Positions 46,790 to 57,160 of a stretch of DNA of 64,000 nucleotides are shown in pieces. Under the pieces are notes generated by a model, which did no database searches, was not told where the DNA came from, and saw only the letters and a list, made by a program, of their open reading frames with translations. Location: positions 124,001 through 188,000 of the forward strand of contig MVAQ01000005.1 in assembly GCA_014825775.1 (NCBI GenBank). Direction: 5' to 3'. This stretch comes from Krasilnikovozyma curviuscula. Its lineage: Eukaryota > Basidiomycota > Tremellomycetes > Cystofilobasidiales > Mrakiaceae. A program made the translations under genes and the position numbers. The stretch's first letter is position 1; the number at the start of each line of letters is the position of its first letter.

Positions 46790-47487
46790 ATGTCCAAGCA
46801 AACACAGCCCTGGGACTCACCGGAAGCAAGAGAGCAGATCAAGATTGATGGAGCCAAGTATGCCGAGGCACCAGACCAGGCTAGCAACAGCATGATGCGT
46901 GCCTTCCGAGTACCTCATGAGTTCAGAGATGTCTGTTCTGCGTTAGTCATAGCCTCCTTTGCCTCCTGTTGAGCCTGTTCAATTCTGCATACTGACGGTC
47001 CTCTTCTTTGTGCTTGGCCTGATACCAACCTGTTTGGTCTCTGGTGAACGAAATATGTTCCTTAACTATTCTCGGCGCGAATATAAAGACGATATATCGA
47101 ATACAAGCACTGCCAGAATACCAATTCGTACTTGCCTTGGAAATGTGGAGGAGAGCAGTATGTATAATTTTCCTTCTGAGATGCTGCTTGAAACCAGCTA
47201 ACAGCTGGATCGTTTTGGGCGTTGGCTTCGCCTTTCCAGACACGCATGGGAGATGTAAGTCCTTTCCTGTAAGCCAAGTGAAGTGACTATACTAAATAAA
47301 AAAACAATATTTAGATGCCAGTTCAAAGAGTGAGTCCATTCTTCACACAAGTCTCACAGAACCTGACTTCTTTCTCTCCTTCTCAAGCTACATGCGTCGT
47401 GTCCGTAAAGCTGAGCGGCTCAGGAAGGAGTCAGCTGAAGCAGGGGAAGAGGTCTGGGAAGGTGATAAAAAGAGGTGGTTGAAGTAG
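46790..47487 (+). CDS. NADH:ubiquinone oxidoreductase subunit NDUFB7 (B18, CHCH fold)
   Basis: An accessory subunit of the complex I membrane arm, located in the intermembrane space and folded by two disulphides. The start gives MSKQTQPWDSPEAREQIK, then MRAFRVPHEFRDVCSA. The exon from 47089 continues ARYIEYKHC, QNTNSYLPWKC (the YLPWKC family signature), GGEQHAWEIC, then QFKDYMRRVRKAERL. Cysteine spacing is C-x9-C-x10-C-x9-C, exactly that of human NDUFB7. This works only with intron 1 running 46942-47088 (GTTAGT to ATAAAG) and two consecutive 15-base exons, 47240-47254 and 47315-47329. The tail is charged (EEVWEGDKKRWLK). The protein has about 110 residues, slightly short for the family. It lies just downstream of TIM50. 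Confidence 0.9.
47240..47254 (+). other. 15-base micro-exon in NDUFB7
   Basis: ACACGCATGGGAGAT lies between acceptor cctttccag and donor GTAAGT. It supplies HAWE of the second CX9C helix pair. Confidence 0.82.
47315..47329 (+). other. Second 15-base micro-exon in NDUFB7, carrying the last cysteine
   Basis: ATGCCAGTTCAAAGA lies between acceptor atatttag and donor GTGAGT. With AT from the preceding exon it reads I-CQFK, giving the fourth CHCH cysteine. Confidence 0.82.
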
Positions 47488-47648
47488 TAGTTGCGTTAGA
47501 GATGGTCGCATTTGACTTGCGTTTCTCCAGGGTGTTTCTGTACCTCTAGCGAGCAAGGCACTGTACATCGGAAAAGAAAAAGAAAGTCACTTTTAAAAGT
47601 TCCAACATATCTAAACGGTATTCTACTTTCTCCTGCTTTTTCTACCTC

Positions 47649-50600
47649 TCAGAGCGGACCAACCCCTAACGGATCGAAGCCCTCCTTGTCCTTTTGCTGC
47701 TCCCATTGAACAGGAGCCGAAGGTTTGGCGTTGGCACGAGAAGTTGAGGTAGACCGAGAAGCCGGGCGTGAAGGGTGAGCGTCGAGTAAGGATAAATCGG
47801 CAAGTGATGGCGTTGCTGATAACGGCGAGTAAGGCGGAATGAGAGTATGCGAAGATGGTACTCGCGCGGGGGTTCCCGGAGCCACTGGGGGAGATAACTG
47901 AGGGTTACGCCCTTGAAGGTGGTGATCTGGCCTGTTGTCGAATATGGGAGGTTCGCCTGACATTGATTTAGGTTGCTGAGGTTTATGTTGCTGCCTCAAT
48001 GGAGTGACTGCGGCCCAAACGTTGTCTGCTTCATCTGTTCCGAGTGCTAATGGTGAAGCAGCTTCTCGCTGTTCACTGAAAGTAGGCTTCAAAGGAGATG
48101 CCTTGAACGTCAATTCCCCCACATCCGCCCCCGCTGTCGCCTGTTGCTGGACGCTTTGAGCCACCCTGGAGACTTCCTTTGCAGCGCTTGACAATGCAGA
48201 CAAAGCACCCGAAGCCCACCCCCAGCCTGCCTCTTGGAGCGATGTAGTCACTGTAGAACTGTCAAAGGATGGGGAGGATCCTACCTTAGGCCTGGAGGCA
48301 AAAGTGGTAGTAGGAAATTGGCTGGTTGATGAAGATGCCGCAGATGGACCACCTTGCAAGGAGAAGGCAGATGAACGTGATGCGAATGGTCTGAAAGTAT
48401 CGCTGTTTTGCTTCTGACTGTAAGACTGTTGTGGTAGGGATGGGTTGCTCGGTGAAGGCGGAGTCGAATGGATTTCCGCATCAACTTGAGCCAAGTCATC
48501 TCCTTGATACACTGTAGTGCAGTTTTCATCATCGATGATACTCACTGTCACCGGTGGTTGATCTTCTGCCAATACGGTCAACATCATCTCCTCCTCTTTC
48601 CGATTGAAAACTTGATGCCAAAACCTGACATCCTTCGGATTGGGAAGGAGGACGCCCATGTCGGCACCTGGAAGACGCGAGGAGATGTCGTCTAGCGATG
48701 GGTTGAAGGTTGAGTTGATGTATTTAGGAAGCTCATCTGATCCGTTGAGATAATCCCAAACGCTGAGAGTGAGCTGAATAGGTGGTTTAGCTGATCCACT
48801 AGCGGTTCGCCGTTCCTTTTCTGAATTGAATATGAATGTACCAAATTGGCAGGCATAGAGGTGGTAGTATAGAGTCCTGAGATACTCTTCGTTGAATTCG
48901 AATCGATCAGGGTATTGGCGCTGAATCTGTCTGATACAGTCGAGGAATTGATGGAACACAGGACTGGTCTCTTTGACGTGAGAATTGCTGGCGAACTGCT
49001 TCTGCACGGAAGCAAAGAAAGCTTGGGCAGCCTGGCTGGCGCCTTGACCGTCGCCGTTCGTAGGTAGTTCCGATGGGAGATCTAGAAAGAATTTGTCCGA
49101 GGACAAATGCCCACTTCTGTCGAGGAATCGATGACCAAAAGAAAGCCAGTCTTTCTCAATCAGCACTTGGAAGCCTTTAAAAGTTCTGTAGAAGGGGTCC
49201 AACATGACCTGAGATACCGCTGCGAGTTGACTTGTCCGATCCCATCCATCTGAACAATGGATAAGGACGTGAGAAGAATGGATGTGGATATTTCTAGCAA
49301 TGATGACGGATCCTTCAAGAATGGATGTGATGTGTCGAAGCCAGTTGGATCGGCGAAGGGCTTGACGGTCGATGTGACCCGGCGTTGTCTGGTAGGTTGG
49401 GAATGCGTTGACTGAATCTTGAGGATAGGATGTTGATGCGACGGTAGATTCTGACTCCTTCAAAGCTTCAATCACCCGACCAAGAGAGTCTCTCATTACG
49501 TGGATGTTGTCGATACCAAGGTACGCCTTCTTCGCGGACTTGTAGTGCTCCATATTCTCAGTTCCTGCTCCTTTCGCGACGTTTGCGACCGCGTTCGCTG
49601 TCGGTCTAGCATCAATAATTATATTGGACTTTGTTGAGCCATAAATGTTTGCTTGGGTACTGGCTGCTGCAGAGTCGGGTTTTGGATCCACTGCGATTGA
49701 GAGAGCTGATTCAGGTGAAAGATGGGACTGGAAGATTGACTCAATTAATTTCTCGTCTTGAAGTGATCGGCTGTTTTTAAGCCCAACCATTGGTTGGCTG
49801 GAGCGAGTAATGGTGGCCTACGAGAATGGGTCAGATAAGGCGAAGTAGCACATCACATAGACGGTAGCAGAGATGAAAAACACTCACAAAATTGCCCCAA
49901 TGTAGATACGTCAACGCAGGAATTCGAGCTTTGCTTCTATATTTAGCAGCATAGCTAAGCACAGCGTCGCTGATCTTGGTGGGTACCACCATTCTGCTCG
50001 GGTAAGTTGCACAGAACTGAAGGTTGCTCTGAGTAAGTGAATGAAGGTCACGCGAAGGAAGAAAGCAACGCCCTGCTTACAGTATAGTCTTTGTTTATGT
50101 CCGTAAATCTCCAGGCTGCTCCGCAAAGAGAATGTTAACTGTCAGAATCGTCCCCATCCAGCCTTACCCAAAGTGATAATCTCACCTTTGGTTCTAGTAC
50201 CAACACCCATTCTAGCAAACTCTTCTCTGGGAGTGTACAATGACCATCCGTTCGACATAGTAAGGGGCGGAGAAGGCACATAGGAGAAGGCATAGAGCTT
50301 CTCAATGGATGCTTGAAGTGAACATGAGCATGTCAGTCGGAGAACGGGACAGTAGGAGAGATGTAACAGACTCACAAGTAACGGTCAAGTCTTTCACACT
50401 GTCAAACACTGCAGTAGCGTCTACCTCAGACCTGAAGGAAAGAATAAACACCTCGAATGTCCTTGTCCGTATGCAAATAGGGGAAAGTCCCCAATTCGTT
50501 TGCGGGAGCCTCGTCACCAGTGAAATCAGAGGATATGGGGTCTACAGACCAAGCAATCGTCAGAAGTAGCATAGGTTTTGGTAGTGATATGACCTACCCA

Positions 50601-50789
50601 AAGCTCCTCTTGATCAGGACTTTGGAAAATCATGTGGTGAAGGGTAAGATGCAGAATGCCTTCATTCTGTACCCCATTCCTCTCCAGCAGGACATTATCG
50701 ACCTTAATATAAAAATACAACAGTTTCAGCTGGAGATATTCCAAGCTAGGGGGTGTGGAAGTTACCTTCGAACGCCGGATGACGTCCAT
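47649..50789 (-). CDS. Myotubularin-family phosphoinositide 3-phosphatase (YMR1-like)
   Basis: Myotubularins remove the 3-phosphate from PI3P and PI(3,5)P2 on endosomes and vacuoles. From ATG 50789 the PH-GRAM domain reads VDNVLLERNGVQNEGILHLT, LHHMIFQSPDQEELWV, and after introns QTNWGLSPICIRTRTFEVFI. The bridge is LYAFSYVPSPPLTMSNGWSL and YTPREEFARMGVGTRTKAWR. The phosphatase domain has CATYPSRMVVPTKISDAVL, TYLHWGNFATITRSSQPMVG, LKNSRS, and the active-site loop HVLIHCSDGWDRTSQ (CX5R intact, so catalytically competent). Then come FQVLIEKDWLSFGHRFLDRS and SPVFHQFLDCIRQIQRQYPD. After LSVWDYLNG the last about 290 residues are Ser/Pro/Gln-rich, probably disordered, with no FYVE domain. The phosphatase C-terminus lies on one long exon. 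Confidence 0.94.
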
Positions 50790-51423
50790 TTCCCTCTTTC
50801 CGATACCAGTTTACCCCAGTGAAGAGGCAAAGCTCGAGAATGTTGATATTAGGCTGATAAGTATCCTTCACTCTAAAAGATTGAAGTTCGCAGAAGACCA
50901 GAGTTTGTCAATTTTGACTTGTTGATGGTTGCGAGGCACTTACTGAGAAAAGTACCTGTTATACCTGATCTGGGGAAGACTTGATCATTCCATGTACAGA
51001 CCCAGTACATTACTTTTGATAAGAACGGTGAAATATACTAGTCCCTCTTGGGAAAGTGATATCGTCAAAGAGAAACGTTTGCGCAAGAAAATCAAGAAGA
51101 AGCCCCACGAATTGAACTCTCATCTCATCTTTAACGGGATTGAATCTACATATTTATTACGAAGACAACACAATCGACAAAACATACACAAAAAACACGC
51201 CTTGACACATGTACGTTAATGGGAAGTCGCCCTAAGTCGTACTTGCTTCCGTAGTTGCTCAGTTGCGACCTTTCATTCTAGAAACCACATTCGTTTTGGT
51301 GTGGCCTCCGGGTGAAAAGGCTCTGTATCAGTTGTTGGTAAAAATGACAGAGAAGAACAAAGGAAAGAAAGTCAGTATTAGTCAAACTGAAGGTTAACAA
51401 GCGAGCCACTGACGAGAAGGGAT
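50790..51423. other. Intergenic region
   Basis: About 630 bases between two minus-strand genes: promoter of the myotubularin gene and 3' region of the deubiquitinase gene. It is A-rich toward 51,100-51,200. No supported gene. Confidence 0.4.
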
Positions 51424-53894
51424 CTAGTCTATTAGGACCACCATTTTTTCCTTCTTTCCATGGTCTCGGTGGCCGAATTCGCTTCTTCGCTGAGTGCCTG
51501 GATAGGGTTGAAACCTATGGTCACCGCCATGGCGCTGATCACGCTGACCATGCTTCGTCGAGTTGTTGAAACCGGAAGGATGACCATTCTTGATGTTGCC
51601 CCGAAGATCGTTGACATTAGATCGAGTGGCATCAGTAGCATTTCGGTAATTGGGGACTATGGGATGCGGAAGTTCATTGGACAGTCGGCGTTTCTTGTTG
51701 TTCTTGCTGTGGTGCCGTGGCTGGCGCATGATGTCGATATCTTCCTCTTCATCAGCTTCTGGTGCCAACGGATCTTTGCGTTTTGAGGGGCTTTGATTCA
51801 TTCGTGGTTGCAAAGGAGTATTGACAACAGTTGCTGGCGGAGTAGATGGTGGTGTTGGTGGGTTGAAAGAGCTAGGCATTAAGGGTGAAGTTGTATTGGG
51901 TGTAGCATCCACTCCAACGTCCTCCTCCTCGTCGTCACCACTCGCAGCCTTAGCCTTGAGAACCTTCGTTTTCTGATCAGGTAAGTCGTCGACTGACCGA
52001 GAGGGCATGGAAATATGTGTGGTACCCTTCCCGACAGCACCGTTGATTACCTTCTCCAGCAACTCGCCCTTTTCTCTGACGTAGAATAGCATGTACGCAT
52101 CTCTCCGGTTGAGTGGAGGATTTTTACCGATCGGAGACATTTCTTCGTCATCCGCGTGGTACCATTTGCTCTGAGTGCTCTTGACGACTGCTGTGTAGTG
52201 GCCAGAATGAGCACCACCACCGTGATGCAAGATGATGGCATACAGTCGGTACTTGGCTCCAAGCTGTCCATAGATAAAAAGAAATTAATGGAATCAACAT
52301 GTGGGGGGAAGTACACACAACTTACTTGGCCTTTCGACATATAAGGATTCAGGTCCAGTTGTTCTTCGTACTCGATGGGATGTGTAAGCTTTCCTCCTGT
52401 GATCCCAAACCTTTTTAGATGGACAACCAGAATTTTGGGGGCCTCGTGCACCGTCATTTGCTTTGTAGCATTCACAAGAACTTTGCATCTAATGAGGAAA
52501 ACACAGAGAGGTAAGAAGTGACGGTGAACCTGACCACGAAACTCATCAAACGTACTTTTCACACTTGTATTTGTTCTGTCCCTCCAATCTATCGTAAGCA
52601 ATGAATTTCTTCAAACCTTCTCTAACACTGTGAACATTTCTTGTTTCTGGAGGCAACAAAAGAAAAGAAACGGTAAGAAAGAGACCAAAAGCGAATCACA
52701 AGGTGACGAACCTATGCTTAGATCAAGAGTGGCATCGAATGTGTCACTAGGATTTTCACATTTCGAGCACATCACTCTGCTTCTCAGCTCACCACCGAAG
52801 AGTTGATGAACGGACGTGGTTCTCTTTAGTTGCTCTGAGATATTTCTGTCATTGCCAAGTAAGTTGTAAGCACACAGACTTAAGAGCGAGAGGGAAACAA
52901 AGCTTACTTTGGATTAGGAAAAAGGGAGAGCGCTCCATCCTGTAGTTTGTCAATCAGAAGGCGCAGGAACTCATGAGCATCCTCTTGACGCCCGTCTCTG
53001 AGAAACTTCCCAATATCTGTGAGAAAAACAGTGTCAGACAGACGGATTCCAACGATAAGGAATGATCGGGTTTAATTCATCTGACATACCCCTAAGACAT
53101 TTGGTAAACACTGTCGGCGTGTACGGCTTGTCGCGGGTGAAGGAGTGTTCACAGACAGCGTTCATCTTGCACATTCCACAGAAGTCGGTACCTCGACCAG
53201 TCATCTTTTTATCGCCTAATTGTCAAAAAGAAGCAGTTAGAAATTATGGTATTGATCACAAGGATTTAAGATTGCAACTGACATTGTTGTCTGTGGTGTT
53301 TTAGGATGGATTGGAGTCCTGGCGTGTGAACCAGTGCCTGAAGTGTTGAGTTCATGTAGCAGGTCATTCCAATGTTGTTCAACCCTGACGCGACATTCCT
53401 CGCCATGCCGGATGGTAGTGCCAATACTATCGGTTGCGTATACAGCGAGCGTGCATCAGATGTTTTGGCAGCTGTTTGGGGCCGAACCACACTTGACGTC
53501 GGAGGAGTTGGGAGTGTTGAGGTGGAAGCTACAGGTTGTTTTGTAAAGTCATCCTGATCGAAGACAGAAGTACAGATAAGTCAGTTTCACCCTATACGAA
53601 CCCTCTGAGGCGTTTCGCGAAGGTCTGTTCATTGGAGAATACCAAACGTACCGCGTCTTTTCGGCCCTCAGTCTCTGGATTCACCAAAATCCAACCCCGT
53701 TTCTTTATGGTCTCATCATCACCCGCAAGAGAACCTGAAGAAGTGGTGGATTGTTGGACAAATTCAACTGGTTCTTTGAGGATTTCGAGGAAAGTTGCTG
53801 GATTACCCCCTGCAGTAGCAGTTGGCAAGTATGAGAAGCTCGAACTAGCTGTTGCTGACGGCATTCTCGAGACTGAAGCCGTTGCCATTGACAT
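51424..53894 (-). CDS. Ubiquitin-specific protease, USP36/42 (DOT4/UBP10) type
   Basis: USP36/Ubp10-type enzymes remove ubiquitin from nucleolar proteins and histone H2B. The start is the ATG at 53894 (MSMATASVSRM). The catalytic Cys box is ASGLNNIGMTCYMNSTLQAL, in an exon ending near 53283. Then GRGTDFCGMCKMNAVCEHSF, FLRDGRQEDAHEFLRLLIDK (QEDAHEF box), HQLFGGELRSRVMCSKCENP (zinc-finger CxxC of the fingers domain), a second CxxC in YKCEKCKVLVNATK, and APKILVVHLKRFGITGGKLT. The His box is HHGGGAHSGHYTAVVKS, with the following Asp in WYHADDEEMSPI, so the triad is complete. The C-terminal about 210 residues are disordered, with basic nuclear-localisation-like stretches (KNNKKRRLS) and a Gly/His/Arg-rich end. 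About eight introns are present. Confidence 0.93.
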
Positions 53895-54186
53895 AAGCTT
53901 GAAGCTTGATGCTACTAGAACCCGTCTGTCCACCTCAATTTAGGATAACTCTGCAGAGACAACTGTGGGAGGCTTCAGCTTGGATGACCTGCTAGGAAGA
54001 TCACGAAGGAATTGGATCGAGTATGCTGAGTGCTGAAGACGCGAATTTGTGTGTTTGGTGTGTGGGAGTTTGGGTTGACCAACTCTGGTCAGAAATTTTC
54101 GAACAGTCGCGGAGAGGTGCCTCAGAGGTAGGACTAGTTATATATCTTTCTCATCAACAGCCATCTTCCCCATAGATTCTGACAAG

Positions 54187-55509
54187 ATGTTCAAGAAGAA
54201 AGTCAGGCCAGCTAACGCGAGGAAGGATTCTCTACCTACAGAAGCTGTTTCCAGCACAGCAGAGCCACAGGAAGGTGGCTCAAGTGAAGGAAGCAGCACG
54301 GGGGCAGGAACGGAAAAAGAAGAGACAAACGTTGGGTAAGCTTTTGCCGCATGGATCCGTTCTTGTTGAAGTCTCGCTTGCTGATATCATTGGAACAAAG
54401 CGCTGTGATATCTGACCTGCAGGCCATGCGTCGATACCGAAAACAAGCATTGGGACTCGATATCGAAAAGCTCAATCGAGGAGAAGTGAAGAAGAGGTCA
54501 AGAAAGAAGAAAGCTGATGGAGAGGAGGAAGCAGGAGATGACTGGGTGGGCTCAGAGGGTGGACTCAGACCAGGGAAGGGCGGGAAGGAAGACGAAGAGG
54601 AGTGAGTTTTCAGAACGCAGGTCGGACTTCACTTTGTGTCTATGGTACTGACTTCTCTCTCTCTCTATGCTGCTCTACTGCAGGGATAACAGTGAAAATG
54701 CTCAGATGAAACGCTTAATGTCCGCTTCCAACTTCACTGGCCAGACGAATGCTCTCGATGTTGACAAGCACATGTTAGTGTCACTATCTCCATTCTAGCT
54801 CCCGATCAACAAACTAATTAGATACAATCTGTCTTGTCAGGATGGCGTATATTGAAGCTGAGCTCAAGAAACGTAGAGGGGGTAGTTCAGCGGAGATTAC
54901 TGACACCGCAGGTGAAAAGAAACCGTTCGATCCGCAAGCTGAGCTATATGCCATTGAAGAAAAATATAAAGTTGATCGTGCTGCGGCGTTGGCCAAACAG
55001 GCCAAGGATGAGGAAGAAGGCAGTTTGGTCAATAGTATGGCGATGTTGACCGCTAGTGAATCTTCTTTCCTCTCCAACTCAATTCTGTAAGAGATTGCTC
55101 TAACAAAGTTTATCTCGATATTTGCAGTTCCTGAAGTTGACTTGGGAATGGACAACAGATTGAAGAACATCGAGGATACAGAGAAAGCTAAGCGAAAGAT
55201 GTTAGAACTTCGAAACACGGTCGTGAAGCCAACTCAGGAGGAAAGCGACTTTGCAGCCGCTCGATGTAAGGCGCAACTCTCTTCTGCTCTTCTTCTAATC
55301 AACACATATTCAATTTCACTCCTTGTTACCTCCCATCTGCAGTTTACCAACCTCATCACCGCCCTCAATCTGACCAAGCTGCTCTTGAAGAAGCCAAGAG
55401 AGAAGCGATGGGCCTTCCACCGAAAGAGAAACGTGAAAGGAACCCCAAACCTGAGCTTAGTACTGATGAGGCAGTAGAGGCTAGATTCAGAAAACGAATG
55501 CGTAAATAG
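54187..55509 (+). CDS. Hep59/C9orf78 (Tls1) family splicing-associated protein
   Basis: The human member C9orf78 is a spliceosomal factor. Fission yeast Tls1 acts on splicing of shelterin and silencing factors. The N-terminus is basic (MFKKKVRPANARKDS), then acidic and disordered. After the first intron (donor 54335; acceptor ggaacaaag) it reads GAVISDLQAMRRYRKQALGL, DIEKLNRGEVKKRS, the family's N-terminal helix. Later blocks are SNFTGQTNALDVDKHMMAYI, EAELKKRRG, PEVDLGMDNRLKNIEDTEKA (the most conserved DLGMD box), KPTQEESDFAAAR, and FYQPHHRPQSDQAALEEAKR. It ends RFRKRMRK. All members of this intrinsically disordered family look like this. It is divergent from the deubiquitinase gene over about 290 bases. 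Confidence 0.9.
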
Positions 55510-55669
55510 CGATGGTTTGTCAGGAGGATACCTCTGTAGAGAATGATGGACGAGACAAACCTGGATGCCTGTTGTCATAATATTTGTAAACCTCATAAAA
55601 CTGGATCCATCCTGTCTGTGTGGTTTTGATGGGCCCATAGATTACCGCGTGAAAGACTATCGATCTTTA

Positions 55670-56856
55670 TCACACCCACCCAAGGACAACCCGCTCGATA
55701 TCTCGAAAGTCTCTCCACGAATCAACTCTCTTGATTACGCCCCCGCTTCCCTCTATTAAAATCTGTTTGACATCTACAGCCTGCCCATATCCAACCTCTA
55801 GCACTACCGATGGCCGTTCGCTGGCCTCTGTATGAAGGAGGTTCGGTAATAGGGATGAGATTTGAAAGTAGAAATCCAGACCAGTGTTGGGTGATTGGAT
55901 CAAGTGATGTAAAGTAGATGGAAAATCCTATAGTTCCGTGAAAGAAAGGATAACCTTAAGTCGTTCTGCAGTTCCTTACGACGATGTTTAGAAACGACGA
56001 ACATTTAACTGGATCTCATCGCCGCCCAAGTCTCCGTTCAGAGCTCTGACATCTTCCCAGTCTTTGACCGCTGGGTCCAGGTTGGATATCTCTGTTGAAG
56101 GTATGTAAGGAGGGTTTGACGTGATAAGATCAAATCGCTTCATATTCTGCTGAAGTAGGTGTAGAAGTGATGACTTGTTGAAAAGATCAGATTGTATAGC
56201 TGTGAATGTGCTATTGTAGCATTTTTCTACTGATGCTGACTGGATGACTGGACTTGTCTCCTGGATCGTTGATGCTGTTGCGGAATCTGGCGCCGAAATT
56301 CCACAGAGCAATGAATTCTCCTTTGCCAAGTCGACAGCTTCGTAATTGAGATCCACACCAATTGCGTTCACTCCTTCGATTTCTTTGCAAAGCAAGAGAG
56401 GAATGCAGCCTGTTCCTGTACAGAGATCAAGCAAGCTGGTAGACTTCAGGGAAGGCGTCTGGTTGAATGTCCTGGCCAGACGAAGTACCCATTCTTCTGT
56501 CTCAGGTCTAGGAATAAGAATTGGTGGTCGAACGTGGAGGAGAAGGGAACCGAATGGTTGATTTCCTTGGGAGAAACGGAGTAGGAATTAGGTGGGGTGA
56601 GTAACGAGGTCAGATTTATAATGGATGCCCAAATGGACCTACCTAAGATATACTGTAGCGGTTTACCCTGTTTCCTCTCTTCCACCATGGCTCGAAGCCT
56701 TGTCTCTTCTGATTTTGAGAATCCAGAAGTGTCCTTCGATCTGCGAACCTCTTCAACCATCCATCTAACTTCGTTCGAAGCATTATCGGTGACATCTCTC
56801 AAAGAGTCTATTAGCGATTGCCTGATACCGCTTCGAACAGTGATACAAGGCCTCAT
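55670..56856 (-). CDS. PrmC/HemK-type release-factor glutamine methyltransferase (MTQ1-like)
   Basis: PrmC enzymes N5-methylate the glutamine of the GGQ motif in peptide-release factors, using S-adenosylmethionine. The start is MRPCITVRSG. The N-terminal helical domain ends GKPLQYILGNQPFG once the first intron is removed, a diagnostic block (PxQYIxGxxxF). Then PPILIPRPETEEWVLRLART (RPETE box), SLLDLCTGTGCIPLLLCKEI (SAM motif I), GVDLNYEAVDLAKENSLLCG (motif II), and FDLITSNPPYIPSTEI with the catalytic NPPY. VRALNGDLGGDE is followed by an intron whose best donor is GTTCGT, then GLDFYFQISSLLPNLLHTEA and VVLEVGYGQAVDV. It ends FRDIERVVLGWV. No clear presequence is visible, so mitochondrial (Mtq1) or cytosolic (Mtq2 is a different clade) placement rests on the HemK-type architecture; Mtq1 is favoured. 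Confidence 0.9.
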
Positions 56857-57160
56857 TACTATGAAGATTAGTAAAGGTGAACATCTAGAAATCTGTTGAA
56901 CAAAAAAACTTCGCTGACTCGGTTTGAAGCGCAGAAATACAACATACTAGCTTTGAATAGTTTCGCCTAGTCGTCTGCTCAGTAACTGGCTGCCTATTCC
57001 ACTCACTGAGAAAAGTGATTGAGTGGTCAGCTCGTCATGCGGGTTTGACGCCACCGGCGGGCTGCTGATCGTCACAGCTACACAGCAACAAGGCATCCTT
57101 CATCATCCAATACGACAGGATTTCCCCTTCCAAATAGTGAACCTCCAATTTCTTCCTTAG
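56857..57160. promoter_or_regulatory. Divergent promoter, methyltransferase gene and bZIP gene
   Basis: There are 304 bases between outward-facing starts. No coding sequence. The 3' part is a pyrimidine-rich leader running up to the bZIP ATG. Confidence 0.45.

Noticed and set aside
46942..47160. NDUFB7 seemed at first to lack the first CX9C half
   Set aside because: Using the acceptor ATAAAG at 47088 restores a perfect C-x9-C (CSARYIEYKHC). The gene is intact.
47649..48260. Possible FYVE or other C-terminal domain in the myotubularin
   Set aside because: The tail has no cysteine clusters and is Ser/Pro/Gln-rich. It is treated as disordered.
51460..51786. 108-codon plus-strand frame with hydrophobic segments
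   Set aside because: It lies antisense to the basic disordered tail of the deubiquitinase and has no start context or homologous motif.
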